Positions 8,234 to 18,135 are shown, numbered from the stretch's first letter. The stretch is DNA of 64,000 nt from UBA10347 sp905182135 (GCA_963925805.1 CAWUSE010000023.1:195763-259762), one strand, 5' to 3'. Notes: a model not told the origin generated them from the sequence alone. Numbers and translations are program-made.

Positions 8234-9693
8234 AGGTCGCAGTAATTGGGTCGACTGGATATGTCGGCGGTCGGCTGGTTCCTGAGCTGCTTGCCGCTGG
8301 GCACGAGGTCCGGTGCGTCGCTCGCACACCTGAACGTTTGGCGGGTGTGACGTGGAGGTCCAAAGTTGAGGTCGTCGCTGCTGATGTTCTCGACCCAGAT
8401 TCGCTCGATGCGGCCTTGAGCGGAATCGAATCGGTCTATTACCTGGTTCATGCCATGGGTCACGCTGGCGACTTCGAGCGAACCGACCGAATTGGTGCCG
8501 AGAACACGAGGACTGCAGCCGAGAAGGCCAGCGTGTCGAGGATCGTGTATCTGGGTGGTCTGGGTGAAGACGACCCGAACCGGTTGTCGAGTCATCTGGC
8601 CAGCCGGCACGAGGTAGGCCATATTCTTGCTTCAGGCGCTGTGCCGGTCACCGAGTTACGAGCTGCGGTGATTATTGGCTCAGGCAGCGCATCCTTCGAA
8701 ATGCTTCGTCATCTCGCAGAGGTGCTGCCCGCAATGGTTTGCCCTCGCTGGGTTACCCGCACCAAATGTCAACCGATCGCGATAGCTGATGTCCTTCGGT
8801 ACCTAGTTGCGGTGATTGACCTGCCCGAGACGAGTGGTGAGATTCTCGAGATCGGAGGTCCCGACGTGTTGACCTACCGTGACATGATGGACCGTTATGC
8901 GGCTCTTGCAGGTTTGCGACGACGGCTCATTGTTCCTGTACCGCTTCTAACGCCGCGGCTGTCGTCGCATTGGGTGAATCTTGTTACCCCGCTTCCATAT
9001 GGCCTGGCCCGCCCCCTTGTCGACAGCCTGATCAATGACGTTGTTGTTCGCAGCGAGCGAGACATTTGCTCGTTCATCGACCACAGGCCATGCACGCTCG
9101 ACCAAGCAATCGAGCGCGCTCTCGCGGTTGTCGGGGATCTCGAAATTCAGACCACCTGGATGGATAGCGCACCGGGTAGCAGTTCTGCGTCGCCGATGCC
9201 CCAGGACCCTGATTGGGCCGGCGGCACCATGTATCAGAACATCCAAGAGTTGGACACGATGGCTGACGCCAGCACACTGTTCAAAACAATTTCAGGGGTC
9301 GGTGGGGAACGCGGTTGGTATGTGGCCAATGTGCTTTGGACGTTGCGCGGTTCGCTCGACAAAATCATCGGCGGAGTTGGCATGCGCCGCGGGCGGCGAC
9401 ACCCCGATGACCTTCGAGTCGGCGATGCCCTCGACTTCTTCCGGGTCGAGGCCTACGAAACCCCATCACTGCTCAGGTTGCGGGCAGAGATGAAGGTTCC
9501 CGGCGATGCCTGGCTCGAATGGCGTGTCGTCGTTGCAGATGACGGACAAATTCGGATTCGACAACTGGCTCGGTTCCACCCGCGCGGTATCGCTGGCCGG
9601 GGGTACTGGTTGATCCTCCTTCCAATACACAAGATTATGTGGAAAGCGCTGGCTCAGAGGCTCGTCGCTGCTGCTGAAGGACACCGGAACTAA
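8230..9693 (+). CDS. SDR-type NAD(P)-binding protein fused to DUF2867
   Basis: A 487-residue two-domain protein. The N-terminal part (about 1-300) is an atypical NmrA-like SDR with Rossmann motif VIGSTGYVGGRLVPEL and IYYLVHAMG-type segments; the C-terminal part (about 340-487) matches DUF2867, an SRPBCC-like fold. Actinobacteria use this fused architecture widely, but the substrate is not established. ATG 8230 overlaps the preceding stop (ATGA) and puts the Rossmann motif at residue 5; upstream in-frame codons are therefore not used. It closes the operon that began at 6850. Co-occurrence with two stand-alone SRPBCC proteins suggests lipid, isoprenoid or quinone handling (inference). Confidence 0.82.
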   Translation: MKVAVIGSTGYVGGRLVPELLAAGHEVRCVARTPERLAGVTWRSKVEVVAADVLDPDSLDAALSGIESVYYLVHAMGHAGDFERTDRIGAENTRTAAEKASVSRIVYLGGLGEDDPNRLSSHLASRHEVGHILASGAVPVTELRAAVIIGSGSASFEMLRHLAEVLPAMVCPRWVTRTKCQPIAIADVLRYLVAVIDLPETSGEILEIGGPDVLTYRDMMDRYAALAGLRRRLIVPVPLLTPRLSSHWVNLVTPLPYGLARPLVDSLINDVVVRSERDICSFIDHRPCTLDQAIERALAVVGDLEIQTTWMDSAPGSSSASPMPQDPDWAGGTMYQNIQELDTMADASTLFKTISGVGGERGWYVANVLWTLRGSLDKIIGGVGMRRGRRHPDDLRVGDALDFFRVEAYETPSLLRLRAEMKVPGDAWLEWRVVVADDGQIRIRQLARFHPRGIAGRGYWLILLPIHKIMWKALAQRLVAAAEGHRN

Positions 9694-9830
9694 CCAAACA
9701 GTTGGCCCTGCGAGGTCGGAACGGTGAGTCCCCGTGACCATCGACACCAGATCGCATCGGTACGGGCGGGTGCGGTGAAAAATAATTGATCTCGCTTTGT
9801 CAGACCCGTCTATGGGAAGCTCCCAACTCG

Positions 9831-12158
9831 ATGGCTGACAAACCTGTTCTGGATGATCTACATGTACTTGAGCTCGGTGGGGGTCTTGGTGCTGCCATCG
9901 CTGCTCGTTTCCTTCATGGTTATGGAGCTCGTGTAGTCCGATTCGAGCCGACCGATGTGGTGCATCCAGTCCGACTCACGCCGGCGCAGCGGATTGCATA
10001 CCTATCTGGAATATCGGTGGCTACCGGACCAGCCTCCGGTCTTGCTGATCAGGTGGCAGCGGCCGACATGATCGTGACAGATCGGCAACCGTCAGAGCTT
10101 CGGTTGCTTGGACTCGACTTCGTTGCCTTGCGGTCCGCTCGACCCGAATTGATTGTTATTTCGGTGACCCCGTTTGGCCTGACCGGACCGGATGCGGACC
10201 TCCCTAGTACCAACGCTGTGTCGTTTGCTGCAGGTGGAATCATGTCGATCACCGGGGACTTCGATCGATTACCGTTGGTGACCGGCGGGGAGCACGCCTA
10301 TGCACTTGGAGGAGCGAATGCATTTGCTGCTGCTTCGATGGCCTGGCTTGGTCGGGCACGTACAGGTCGCGGGGACCTCGTCGATATTTCCTTGCAGGAG
10401 TGTGCCGCTGGCATGTTGGAGTACTACGGCCCGATGGCGTCGTATCTCAATGCTCCAGCGCAGATCCGACTTGGGAATCAGTCCCGGGCAACGTGGGGTA
10501 TCTATCCATGTCTCGACGGGTGGGCCGGTGTCTTTGCGTTAGCGCGCCAGGTTCCGGCTCTGTTTGAGTTGTTAGCCGATCCTGATTTAGTCGAACCACG
10601 CTTCAGCGACCCGGTGCTCCGTTTGCGGGAGGAAAACGAGGCAGAACTAACCGCAAAGCTGTACGTGTTCTTTTCTGATCTGACAATGGCGGAGATCCGT
10701 GAACTCTCGCTGAGATCACGGGTGCCGTTCGGTGTCGTGATGACGCCGGCCGATGTGCTTGCGGGTGAGACGCCTGCCGATCGCGGCTTCTGGGATGTGG
10801 TTAGCGCCAATGATGGTTCAACAACCCGCATACCGGGTCGGCCGTTCCCCGGCTTTGCGTGGAGCCCCGATGCGCCGACCCCCGATGCTGGTCTGTCATT
10901 AGATAGCCAGCCCGCTGGCGAGTCGAGGATTCAACTACCGCTTGCCGGCTTGCGGGTTCTCGACTTGACGATGATGTGGGCCGGCCCTTTTGCGACGCTG
11001 AGGCTGGCTGAGATGGGTGCCGACGTGGTGAAAGTCGAATCGCCATCAGCATGGGACAATATACGCACGCTTATCCCTCAGAGCGATGAAGCGCCTGATC
11101 CCTGGAATAGTGCGTTTTACTTCAACGCCTACAATCGCGACAAGCGCTCACTCACTCTTGATCTTGCGCAACCAGCGGGTCGTGAACTGCTGCTTCGTTT
11201 GGTGCAACACTGCGACGTCGTCATCGAAAATTACCGCTCGGACGTACTTGACAAGCTTGGGTTGGGTTACGAAACGCTTCGGCAATATAAGTCCGACATT
11301 ATCTTGGTCAGTATGGCTGCGTTTGGAAAGACAGGCGCTGACTCGGCATTTGTTGGATTCGGGCCGGTGATCGAGATGATGTCGGGCCTTACTTCGCTGA
11401 CCGGATACGGCGATGGAGAACCATACAAGACGGGTATTTCCTACGGGGACCCAGTGGCTGGGACGTTCGCCGTGTCAGCGGTTGGATTGGCCTTGAAGCG
11501 TCGTATGGCCACCGGCGAGGGCCTACATGTAGACCTCGCCCAACGTGAGACTTCGGCTGTATTGATTGGTGATGCGTTTGTCGATGCCACCGACGGCTCC
11601 GGTCCTGTGCATCGCGGCAACCGCGACGCTGTGATGGCTCCGCAAGGTTGCTATCGCATTTCAGGTACCGAGCGCTGGTTGGTCCTTAGCGTTCGAAGTG
11701 ACAGAGACTGGTTGGCACTGTGTTCGCTGATTGAGAGACCGGAGCTGTCCGGCATGTCGGTGAAAGAACGACATGATCGGCATGACGAAATCGACGCTGC
11801 GATTAAGAGGTGGCTTGCGTCATCGACTGCGCCCAAGGAGCCGGAGGACGTATTGCGGAAAAGAGGGGTGCCGGCAATTGAAATGCGCAATACGCGTACG
11901 TTGCTCGACGATCCGCACCTCGCAGCGCGGCAGTACTGGCATTCCACACACCACCCCCGTATGCACACATACCGACAAGCTGGCGTGCCCTGGCGGTTCG
12001 CTGATTCCCAGCCCAAGCCTCGCCGTCATTCACCGCTTTTCGGTGAACACAACAGCGAGATCCTGCAAGGAATCTTAGGTATTTCAGATGATGAGCTGGC
12101 CGACCTCTCCGCAAAGAACGTGATCGCTGACGCCCCTATGAATCCCACGGTTGGATAG
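9831..12158 (+). CDS. Fused double CaiB/BaiF family III CoA-transferase
   Basis: A 775-residue protein made of two CoA-transferase III domains. The first spans about 1-375; the second starts at LPLAGLRVLDLTMMWAGPF. Family III enzymes move CoA from an acyl-CoA to a free carboxylic acid, through an Asp (Asp169 in formyl-CoA transferase). At the aligned position both halves carry Glu (VDISLQE in the N half, VDLAQRE in the C half). Domain-2 hallmarks include GADVVKVESPSAWD, NRDKRSLTLDL and FGKTG. The start was placed at ATG 9831 (MADKPVLDD) with GGGAAG upstream rather than an earlier TTG. Homologues of such fused forms serve unknown acid substrates. Confidence 0.85.
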   Translation: MADKPVLDDLHVLELGGGLGAAIAARFLHGYGARVVRFEPTDVVHPVRLTPAQRIAYLSGISVATGPASGLADQVAAADMIVTDRQPSELRLLGLDFVALRSARPELIVISVTPFGLTGPDADLPSTNAVSFAAGGIMSITGDFDRLPLVTGGEHAYALGGANAFAAASMAWLGRARTGRGDLVDISLQECAAGMLEYYGPMASYLNAPAQIRLGNQSRATWGIYPCLDGWAGVFALARQVPALFELLADPDLVEPRFSDPVLRLREENEAELTAKLYVFFSDLTMAEIRELSLRSRVPFGVVMTPADVLAGETPADRGFWDVVSANDGSTTRIPGRPFPGFAWSPDAPTPDAGLSLDSQPAGESRIQLPLAGLRVLDLTMMWAGPFATLRLAEMGADVVKVESPSAWDNIRTLIPQSDEAPDPWNSAFYFNAYNRDKRSLTLDLAQPAGRELLLRLVQHCDVVIENYRSDVLDKLGLGYETLRQYKSDIILVSMAAFGKTGADSAFVGFGPVIEMMSGLTSLTGYGDGEPYKTGISYGDPVAGTFAVSAVGLALKRRMATGEGLHVDLAQRETSAVLIGDAFVDATDGSGPVHRGNRDAVMAPQGCYRISGTERWLVLSVRSDRDWLALCSLIERPELSGMSVKERHDRHDEIDAAIKRWLASSTAPKEPEDVLRKRGVPAIEMRNTRTLLDDPHLAARQYWHSTHHPRMHTYRQAGVPWRFADSQPKPRRHSPLFGEHNSEILQGILGISDDELADLSAKNVIADAPMNPTVG

Positions 12159-12637
12159 CTGGGCCTGTCACGGGACACATGCTTCGGCGATCCGGGCAAT
12201 AGCGATACGGCCCGAAGCTGTAATGGCGCTTTCGTCAGATATGTCGAAAGTCCAGGGGTGCGCGGATCGTCCGAGGATGTGGAGGCGGTACTGATGCAGG
12301 CCATTGAGGTCACCTCTTGGAACGCGCTTGATCCGGTAACTGTTCCTGAACCGTCATAGCGCGACTAAAGAGGAAGGGATACCAGCAGCTTCGCAATAGT
12401 TCTCCGAACGCAGTCGCGAATTTCGACACAAGGGTCTACCTCGATGGCGGTGGGGGAGTCGCACCCTGGAACCTTCCGCCTCATAAGAAACAGTGTCTGC
12501 AAGATGCATGAAACAGCCCGAATAATGGTTTTGGGTTGTGGACTCACACCTCTCTCGGCGAAGCGAACGCTCACCGCGTCACGCTTATCGCCTCGATGGT
12601 CTCGGAATAGCAACCATTCCTGGGGCATGATGTTTGG
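12159..12637. other. Intergenic, possible coding remnant
   Basis: No confident gene. On the minus strand, about 12168-12350 translates without stops into a protein-like segment (including YRIKRVPRGDLNG and WTFDISDES), but there is no start and I do not recognise it. The ilvD promoter should lie in the last part. Confidence 0.35.
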
Positions 12638-14338
12638 ATGCAGGAAAAAAAGGTCGAGCTCAACTCGTACTCCTCCCGAATCACCCAGCCGAAGAGCCAG
12701 GCGGCATCACAAGCGATGCTGTTGGCGACTGGCTTAAGCAACGCCGATCTCAATAAACCACAGATCGGTATTGCCGCCTGTTGGTACGAGGGCAATCCGT
12801 GCAACATGCACCTGGGTGATCTTGGCACCGAGGTGAAGAGAGGCGTGGTCGAGAGTGGCCTGATCGGTATGCGGTTCGACACGATTGGTGTGTCCGACGG
12901 CATCTCGATGGGTACTGATGGCATGTCGTACTCGCTGCAGAGTCGTGACCTGATCGCTGATTCGGTCGAGACCGTCATGTCCGCCCAGTGGTACGACGGC
13001 CTCGTCGCTTTGCCTGGCTGCGACAAGAACATGCCTGGCGTCGTGATGGCGATGGGGCGGCTGAATCGGCCGTCAATCATGGTCTATGGCGGCACCATCC
13101 GGGCCGGATGCAGTTCGATTGGTGGCGTCAAGACCAAGCTCGACGTCGTCTCGGCATTTCAGAGCTACGGCCAGTTCCTGGCAGGCACAATCACCGAGGA
13201 AGAGCGTCAGACCATCATCGACTGTTCGATTCCTGGTGCTGGTGCCTGCGGTGGCATGTATACCGCGAACACGATGGCCACTGCTATCGAGGCGATGGGA
13301 CTCAGCCTTCCGTTCTCGTCGAGCACGCCCGCTGAGGATCCAGCCAAGATCGAAGAGTGCGTGCAGGCTGGCCGGATGATGGAGATGTTGCTGTCTGAAG
13401 GGCTGACGCCACGGCGCATCGTGACCCGGGCAGCGTTTGAGAATGCAATGGTCGTGACGATGGCGCTGGGCGGGTCCACCAACGCCGTGCTCCACACCAT
13501 CGCTATGGCGCGAGCGTTCGAGATCGATCTGACCATCGACGACTGGCAGGCAACCAGCGCACGGATCCCGCTGTTGGCCGACCTCAAACCATCGGGGAAG
13601 TACGTGATGGAAGATCTACACGAGGTTGGCGGTGTGCCTGGTGTGATGCGCTACCTTCTTGATGAAGGTCTGCTCGACGGCGATCAGCTCACTATCACCG
13701 GCAAGACGTTGGGCGAGAACCTTGAAGCCGCCCCGTACCTCGCAGAAGATCAAGACGTCGTGGCGAAGCTCGACACGGCGGTTAAGGCTCGAGGCCACAT
13801 CTCGATTCTGCGCGGCAACCTTGCCCCGGGCGGAGCGGTGGGCAAGATTACCGGCAAAGAAGGCCTCCGTTTCACTGGACCGGCTCGTGTGTTCGACTGC
13901 GAAGAAGACATGCTCACTGGCCTTGAAGAAGGTCGTATCACTTCAGGTGATGTAATCGTGATCCGCTACGAAGGGCCAAAGGGCGGGCCCGGCATGCCGG
14001 AGATGCTGACCCCAACCAGCGCGCTCGCTGGCGCTGGCTTCCTCGAAGACGTTGCCCTCATCACCGACGGGCGATTCTCTGGCGGAAGCCATGGATTTAT
14101 TGTTGGACACGTCGTGCCCGAAGCTCAAGAGGGTGGCCCGATCGCTCTTATCGAAGATGGCGACACGATCACCATCGACGACGAGTCACATGAGATGATC
14201 GTCGACATCGATGCCGATGAAATGGCGAAGCGTCGCGCCGCGTGGGAGATGCCTGCCTACAAGGCGACGTCTGGCACATTGTGGAAGTACATCAAGCTGG
14301 TCGAGGACGCATCAAACGGTTGTGTGACTGACGGCTGA
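12638..14338 (+). CDS. ilvD: Dihydroxy-acid dehydratase
   Basis: Dehydrates 2,3-dihydroxy-3-methyl(pent)anoate to the 2-oxo acid in valine and isoleucine biosynthesis (EC 4.2.1.9), using an Fe-S cluster. At 566 aa it has normal length. Iron-sulfur and active-site signatures are present: YEGNPCNMH, GCDKNMPGVVMA and GACGGMYTANTMA. C-terminal PEMLTPTSAL and LITDGRFSGGSHGF complete the IlvD/Edd signature set. Sugar-acid dehydratases share the family, but the pattern fits IlvD best. It is monocistronic; no other branched-chain gene is adjacent, so a paralogue with another acid substrate cannot be excluded. Confidence 0.93.
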   Translation: MQEKKVELNSYSSRITQPKSQAASQAMLLATGLSNADLNKPQIGIAACWYEGNPCNMHLGDLGTEVKRGVVESGLIGMRFDTIGVSDGISMGTDGMSYSLQSRDLIADSVETVMSAQWYDGLVALPGCDKNMPGVVMAMGRLNRPSIMVYGGTIRAGCSSIGGVKTKLDVVSAFQSYGQFLAGTITEEERQTIIDCSIPGAGACGGMYTANTMATAIEAMGLSLPFSSSTPAEDPAKIEECVQAGRMMEMLLSEGLTPRRIVTRAAFENAMVVTMALGGSTNAVLHTIAMARAFEIDLTIDDWQATSARIPLLADLKPSGKYVMEDLHEVGGVPGVMRYLLDEGLLDGDQLTITGKTLGENLEAAPYLAEDQDVVAKLDTAVKARGHISILRGNLAPGGAVGKITGKEGLRFTGPARVFDCEEDMLTGLEEGRITSGDVIVIRYEGPKGGPGMPEMLTPTSALAGAGFLEDVALITDGRFSGGSHGFIVGHVVPEAQEGGPIALIEDGDTITIDDESHEMIVDIDADEMAKRRAAWEMPAYKATSGTLWKYIKLVEDASNGCVTDG

Positions 14339-14531
14339 CGTGGTGCTCGCACCATGGGGCATCTCGTACGTCAACTTTTGGCAAAGCAGAATGGGTGAGT
14401 CAATTCGTGGAGCTGGCTTCTCCACCGCCGGCTAGTCACTGGATCAGCCGCAGAAGAGGGCAGGGTCGCTCCTGGGTGAGGTCGGGGATACGAGGTCGGC
14501 CCACCGGCTAGCGTCGGTGGGGGAGGTTGAT

Positions 14532-15683
14532 ATGACATATGCAGGTGATCGCCTCATCCTTGACGCTGACAGTCATCTCATGGAGTTGCCCGACTTCCTA
14601 CCCCGTCATGCTGTCGCTGCAGTACGCGACCTCATTCCCGCATTGGGCGCGTCGACCACGGGTAACTTTGACATCGGGTCCCACTACGACCGGTCGGGCC
14701 ACGATGACGAGACGAGATCGCGTCTACTGGAACTCGGTGACCATCTGACAAAGGGTCCCAAATGGCATGAAGCACTCGGTGCGTTCAGTGGCAGCGAGCG
14801 GGGCGAGGCGCTCGACTTGCTGGGCTTTCGGCGCCAGGTGGTGTTCTCGTCATTTTGTGCACGGCTGATATTTGAGACCGAGCCGTTGGGGGTTCGCTAC
14901 GAAATTGCCGGGGCACACAACCGAGCCATGGCCGAGTTCTGCGATCATGATGATCGGCTACTAGGTGTAGCCATGGTGCCGCTCGACGACCCCGCTCGTG
15001 CACTCGCAGAGATCGAGGCGGCCGACGAACTTGGCCTTGCAGCGGTATGGATTGCATCTGATGCGCCTGGAGGTCGATCGCCGGGCCATGTCGAACATGA
15101 ACCGATCTGGGCCACCCTGGCCGAACGTCGTCTGCCGTTCATTCTCCACGTCGGGAGCTCACCGCTGACTGTCGAGGATCCGTGGATGAACGACGGGCGC
15201 CCCCAGAAGAGCACCGCCAGGGGTGGCGCCGAGGTGATTGGATCAAAGGACTTGACCGTGATCCACCAGACGGCTCAGAGGTTTGTCTCGATGCTGGTAC
15301 TCGATGGTGTGCTCGAGCGACACCCCGATCTGCGAGGCGGCGTGATCGAGCTCGGTGCCGGGTGGGTGCCCGACATGATCCGCCGGCTCGACCACGCAGC
15401 CACCATTTGGGCCAAGTCCGAGCCACACTTGGCCGAAATGAAACGCCTTCCCTCCGAACAGATCCGTCAGCAGATGCGATTCACGCCGTATCCGTTTGAG
15501 GCCGTTGACAAGATGGTGAACGAATCGTGGCCGGAGCTCTACCTATTCTCCTCCGACTACCCGCACGCGGAGGGAGGCCGAGATCCGATCGGCCGTTTTA
15601 AACGCAGCACCGAATCGCTGGGTCAGTATGCACAAGAACTTTTCTTCGCCGAGAACTTTCGTTCGCTTTACGGTGGTGTCTGA
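14532..15683 (+). CDS. Amidohydrolase-2 family metal-dependent hydrolase
   Basis: A 383-residue TIM-barrel protein of the Amidohydrolase_2 (PF04909) group, which contains decarboxylases and hydrolases such as ACMSD and 2-pyrone-4,6-dicarboxylate hydrolase. The N-terminal metal motif is reduced to DADSHLMELP (D-x-D-x-H). A later PFILHVGSS supplies the barrel His, and YLFSSDYPHAEGG the C-terminal Asp. A GGGGGAGG ribosome site (14518-14525) is well placed before ATG 14532, so the GTG at 14517 is not needed. The gene converges with the following SDR. The substrate is unknown. Confidence 0.85.
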   Translation: MTYAGDRLILDADSHLMELPDFLPRHAVAAVRDLIPALGASTTGNFDIGSHYDRSGHDDETRSRLLELGDHLTKGPKWHEALGAFSGSERGEALDLLGFRRQVVFSSFCARLIFETEPLGVRYEIAGAHNRAMAEFCDHDDRLLGVAMVPLDDPARALAEIEAADELGLAAVWIASDAPGGRSPGHVEHEPIWATLAERRLPFILHVGSSPLTVEDPWMNDGRPQKSTARGGAEVIGSKDLTVIHQTAQRFVSMLVLDGVLERHPDLRGGVIELGAGWVPDMIRRLDHAATIWAKSEPHLAEMKRLPSEQIRQQMRFTPYPFEAVDKMVNESWPELYLFSSDYPHAEGGRDPIGRFKRSTESLGQYAQELFFAENFRSLYGGV

Positions 15684-15712
15684 GGTCGATTTGTGGAGCT
15701 CTGTCTTCAGTC

Positions 15713-16483
15713 TCAGCCAGCGATCCAGCCTCCATCTACGCGGATCTCAGTGCCGGTGGTGAAGGCCGACTCGTCTGATGCTAGATACAGCGCTGCCTGA
15801 GCGACCTCTTCTGCTTTACCGAATCGTCCCATCGGGTGGCGGGCCAGCGAACGCTGGCGTGCACTGTCTGGGTCGGCGAGGCGAGCAAAGGACCGTGCAA
15901 GTAGCGGTGTCTCAGTTGCGCCAGGAAGTAGCGAGTTCACGCGCACGCCATGGGCCGCGTAGTCGTTGGCGGTGGTACGGGTGAGTGCGACGATCGCACC
16001 CTTCGATGCGATGTAAGCGGCGTTTCCCCGGCCCCCGTTGACGGCTAATTGAGAAGCGACGGTAATGACCGATCCGCTACATTGATCAATCATGGGCGGG
16101 ATACCAGCGCGCATCCATAGGTATGTGCCCTTGACATTTACGTCGAAGACGAAGTCCCATTCCTCAGGCGTTGTTTTGAGCAGGTCGCGACCAACCGAGA
16201 TACCGGCAGCAGTCATAAGCACATCAAGATGCCCAAACTGTTGCACGACGTTGGTAACAGTGACGTGTGGCGCTTCGGTATTGGTGACATCTGCCTCGAC
16301 CACCAGCGCTTGGCTACCCGCTTGTTCGATCTCGGCTGCGGTGGCTTCTGCCTCTGCTCGATTCTGGTCGACGAGCACGACCGCAGCGGCTCCCTGCTGA
16401 GCGAAGAGCAGCGCTGCAGCTCTGCCAATGCCTGAACCTCCGCCAGTAATCAATGCGACCTTGCCTTTGAGTCGATCAGACAT
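15713..16483 (-). CDS. Classical short-chain dehydrogenase/reductase
   Basis: A 256-residue SDR of FabG/3-oxoacyl type. The cofactor motif is TGGGSGIG (residues 13-20), followed by VDQN after strand 2, where Asp suggests NAD(H) preference. The catalytic set includes Ser in VASQLA and YIASK (Tyr and Lys about residues 158 and 162). The C-terminal motif TGTEIRVDGGW is typical. It is likely a secondary-alcohol or 3-hydroxyacyl dehydrogenase of a catabolic route. It is transcribed divergently from the phosphotransferase gene, with about 157 bases between them. Confidence 0.9.
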   Translation of the reverse strand: MSDRLKGKVALITGGGSGIGRAAALLFAQQGAAAVVLVDQNRAEAEATAAEIEQAGSQALVVEADVTNTEAPHVTVTNVVQQFGHLDVLMTAAGISVGRDLLKTTPEEWDFVFDVNVKGTYLWMRAGIPPMIDQCSGSVITVASQLAVNGGRGNAAYIASKGAIVALTRTTANDYAAHGVRVNSLLPGATETPLLARSFARLADPDSARQRSLARHPMGRFGKAEEVAQAALYLASDESAFTTGTEIRVDGGWIAG

Positions 16484-16640
16484 CGTGGCCCGCCCTCACT
16501 TTCTTGCCGAACGGCGTGTCACAGATCAGGGTCGACCTGGGCCTCGTTCCAGTGTCCATCATGACGAGCGCTGTTCTGCAATGCAGCCAAGATAATCATT
16601 TCAGCTTGCATCTAGCTGGTCCAGCCTCAATGCTTCACCT

Positions 16641-17735
16641 ATGGAAGATGCACCGGTTGATCCCTTCAACGACATGCCGCCGCCTGAGACCGAGGCGGTC
16701 CGCTCCGGTGAGGATCTGGACTGGGCAGCGATCGAAACGTTTCTGCGAGCGGCGCTTCCATCGGAGCTAACGCGCGGCGGCGACTTCGAGGTCAGCCAAT
16801 TTCCGAACGGCTCGGCGAACCTGACCTATTTGATCGCATTCGGGGACGATGAACTGGTCCTGCGTCGGCCACCGTTCGGAACCATCGCGCCCGGAGCCCA
16901 CGACATGCGGCGCGAATACAAGGTCCTGTCTCGGCTGTGGCGCACGTTTGACAAAGCGCCTCGGGCCTACGTCCTGTGCGAGGACCATGAGGTAGCCAGT
17001 GCCGACTTTTTTGTGATGGAGCGCCGCCACGGCGAGGTCATCAGGGGCGTGATCCCGCCAGCGATGCGTCACCATGACGAGGTCGGCCATCGCATCGGCG
17101 TGGCGCTCATCGATGCGATGGCCGAGTTTCACCTTCTCGATCCGGCCGTGGCAGGGCTAGGAGATCTCGGCCGTCCCGAGGGCTTTATGGCCCGCCAAGT
17201 CGCGGGTTGGAAGAAGCGCTGGGATCTTGTCGCAGACTCTGGCTACGACGCGGCTATGGCAGCCCTGCACGCGCGCCTCGAGGCGACCTTGCCTGTCGCT
17301 CAGCGTGTCTCGCTAGTCCATAACGACATCAAGCTCGACAACTGCATGTTCGACCCTGCCGACCCCGATCAGGTCATTGCCTTTTTCGACTGGGACATGA
17401 CGACTCTCGGCGACCCACTCGCGGACCTCGGGACGTTGCTGAACTATTGGCCTGACACCACTGACGGCGAAGCGATGGAACGAGCAAGTCACGATGGAAT
17501 GGCATCGATGGGTCTGCCGAGCCGGGCCGAAATCACTGAGCGCTACGCCACGCGGACCGGCCTCGACGTCAGCAAGGCCGGGTGGTATGACGCCTTTGCC
17601 CAGTGGAAGACCGGTGTCGTGGTTCAGCAACTTCACCACCGCTGGAAGATGGGCGACTCGTCTAACGAACGCCATGAGACTGTCGCTGATCGGCTTCCGC
17701 TTCTGATCGAGTCGGCCCAGGCGTTGCTTGACTGA
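16641..17735 (+). CDS. APH-type phosphotransferase (ACAD10/11 kinase-domain-like)
   Basis: A 364-residue aminoglycoside-phosphotransferase/choline-kinase-fold protein. The catalytic loop is LVHNDIKLDNCMFD and the metal-binding segment FFDWDMTTLGDPLADLG; the Gly-poor N-lobe contains FPNGSANLTYLI. In actinobacteria this subgroup is usually linked to acyl-CoA dehydrogenases. The eukaryotic ACAD10/11 fuse this kinase to an ACAD that converts 4-hydroxyacyl-CoAs by phosphorylation. A role in 4-hydroxy-acid catabolism is therefore plausible inference, with the acyl-CoA dehydrogenases at 36308 or 62776 as possible partners. It is not a resistance gene as far as can be seen. Confidence 0.82.
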   Translation: MEDAPVDPFNDMPPPETEAVRSGEDLDWAAIETFLRAALPSELTRGGDFEVSQFPNGSANLTYLIAFGDDELVLRRPPFGTIAPGAHDMRREYKVLSRLWRTFDKAPRAYVLCEDHEVASADFFVMERRHGEVIRGVIPPAMRHHDEVGHRIGVALIDAMAEFHLLDPAVAGLGDLGRPEGFMARQVAGWKKRWDLVADSGYDAAMAALHARLEATLPVAQRVSLVHNDIKLDNCMFDPADPDQVIAFFDWDMTTLGDPLADLGTLLNYWPDTTDGEAMERASHDGMASMGLPSRAEITERYATRTGLDVSKAGWYDAFAQWKTGVVVQQLHHRWKMGDSSNERHETVADRLPLLIESAQALLD

Positions 17736-17800
17736 TTGGCGCTGGGGGCGAAAGGCAATGTTGGGTAGACAGGTTGAGCAAGATCAGTAATACTGAGTTG

Positions 17801-18133
17801 ATGGCAATCTACAAGTGTCTGGTCAACGGCTCGATCGATGATGCGGACCGGACTCGGGTCGCCAAAGAACTCGAACGGGTTACGACGGCCCACTTCGGGA
17901 AGGACTTGGACGGCGTCAGAGTCGAGTTCGTCGAGGTCGAGCCAGGGTCCTGGTTTACTGGTGGCAATCCGTCAGCGGCTTCGATGGTGTTGGGTTCGGT
18001 GCCTGCCGGCACGACGCAAGATGTTCGAACCGAACTGATGGATGAGATAGCTCGAACCTTCAGCGCAGTTACGGGAAGTGATGTCATGGATGTGATGGTT
18101 GTCGCTGCTGATTCCAAGAAAGTTAGGAACTGA
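17801..18133 (+). CDS. Tautomerase-superfamily-like protein lacking Pro-1
   Basis: A 110-residue protein with the small beta-alpha-beta pattern of 4-oxalocrotonate tautomerase/MIF proteins (MAIYKC start strand, VRVEFVEVEPGSWF, then a C-terminal helix TRTE-like and VMDVMVVAA). These enzymes use the amino-terminal Pro as general base, but here the residue after Met is Ala. ATG 17801 was chosen because it aligns with the MPLYRC start of the next gene; a TTG at 17774 would add nine residues and also gives no Pro. The next tautomerase gene starts two bases after its stop. It may be a non-catalytic partner subunit. Confidence 0.6.
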   Translation: MAIYKCLVNGSIDDADRTRVAKELERVTTAHFGKDLDGVRVEFVEVEPGSWFTGGNPSAASMVLGSVPAGTTQDVRTELMDEIARTFSAVTGSDVMDVMVVAADSKKVRN

Positions 18134-18135
18134 GT

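Noticed and set aside
12365..12628. Minus-strand frame of 87 codons upstream of ilvD
   Set aside because: No recognisable motif, runs across the ilvD promoter region, and its codon pattern is not convincing.
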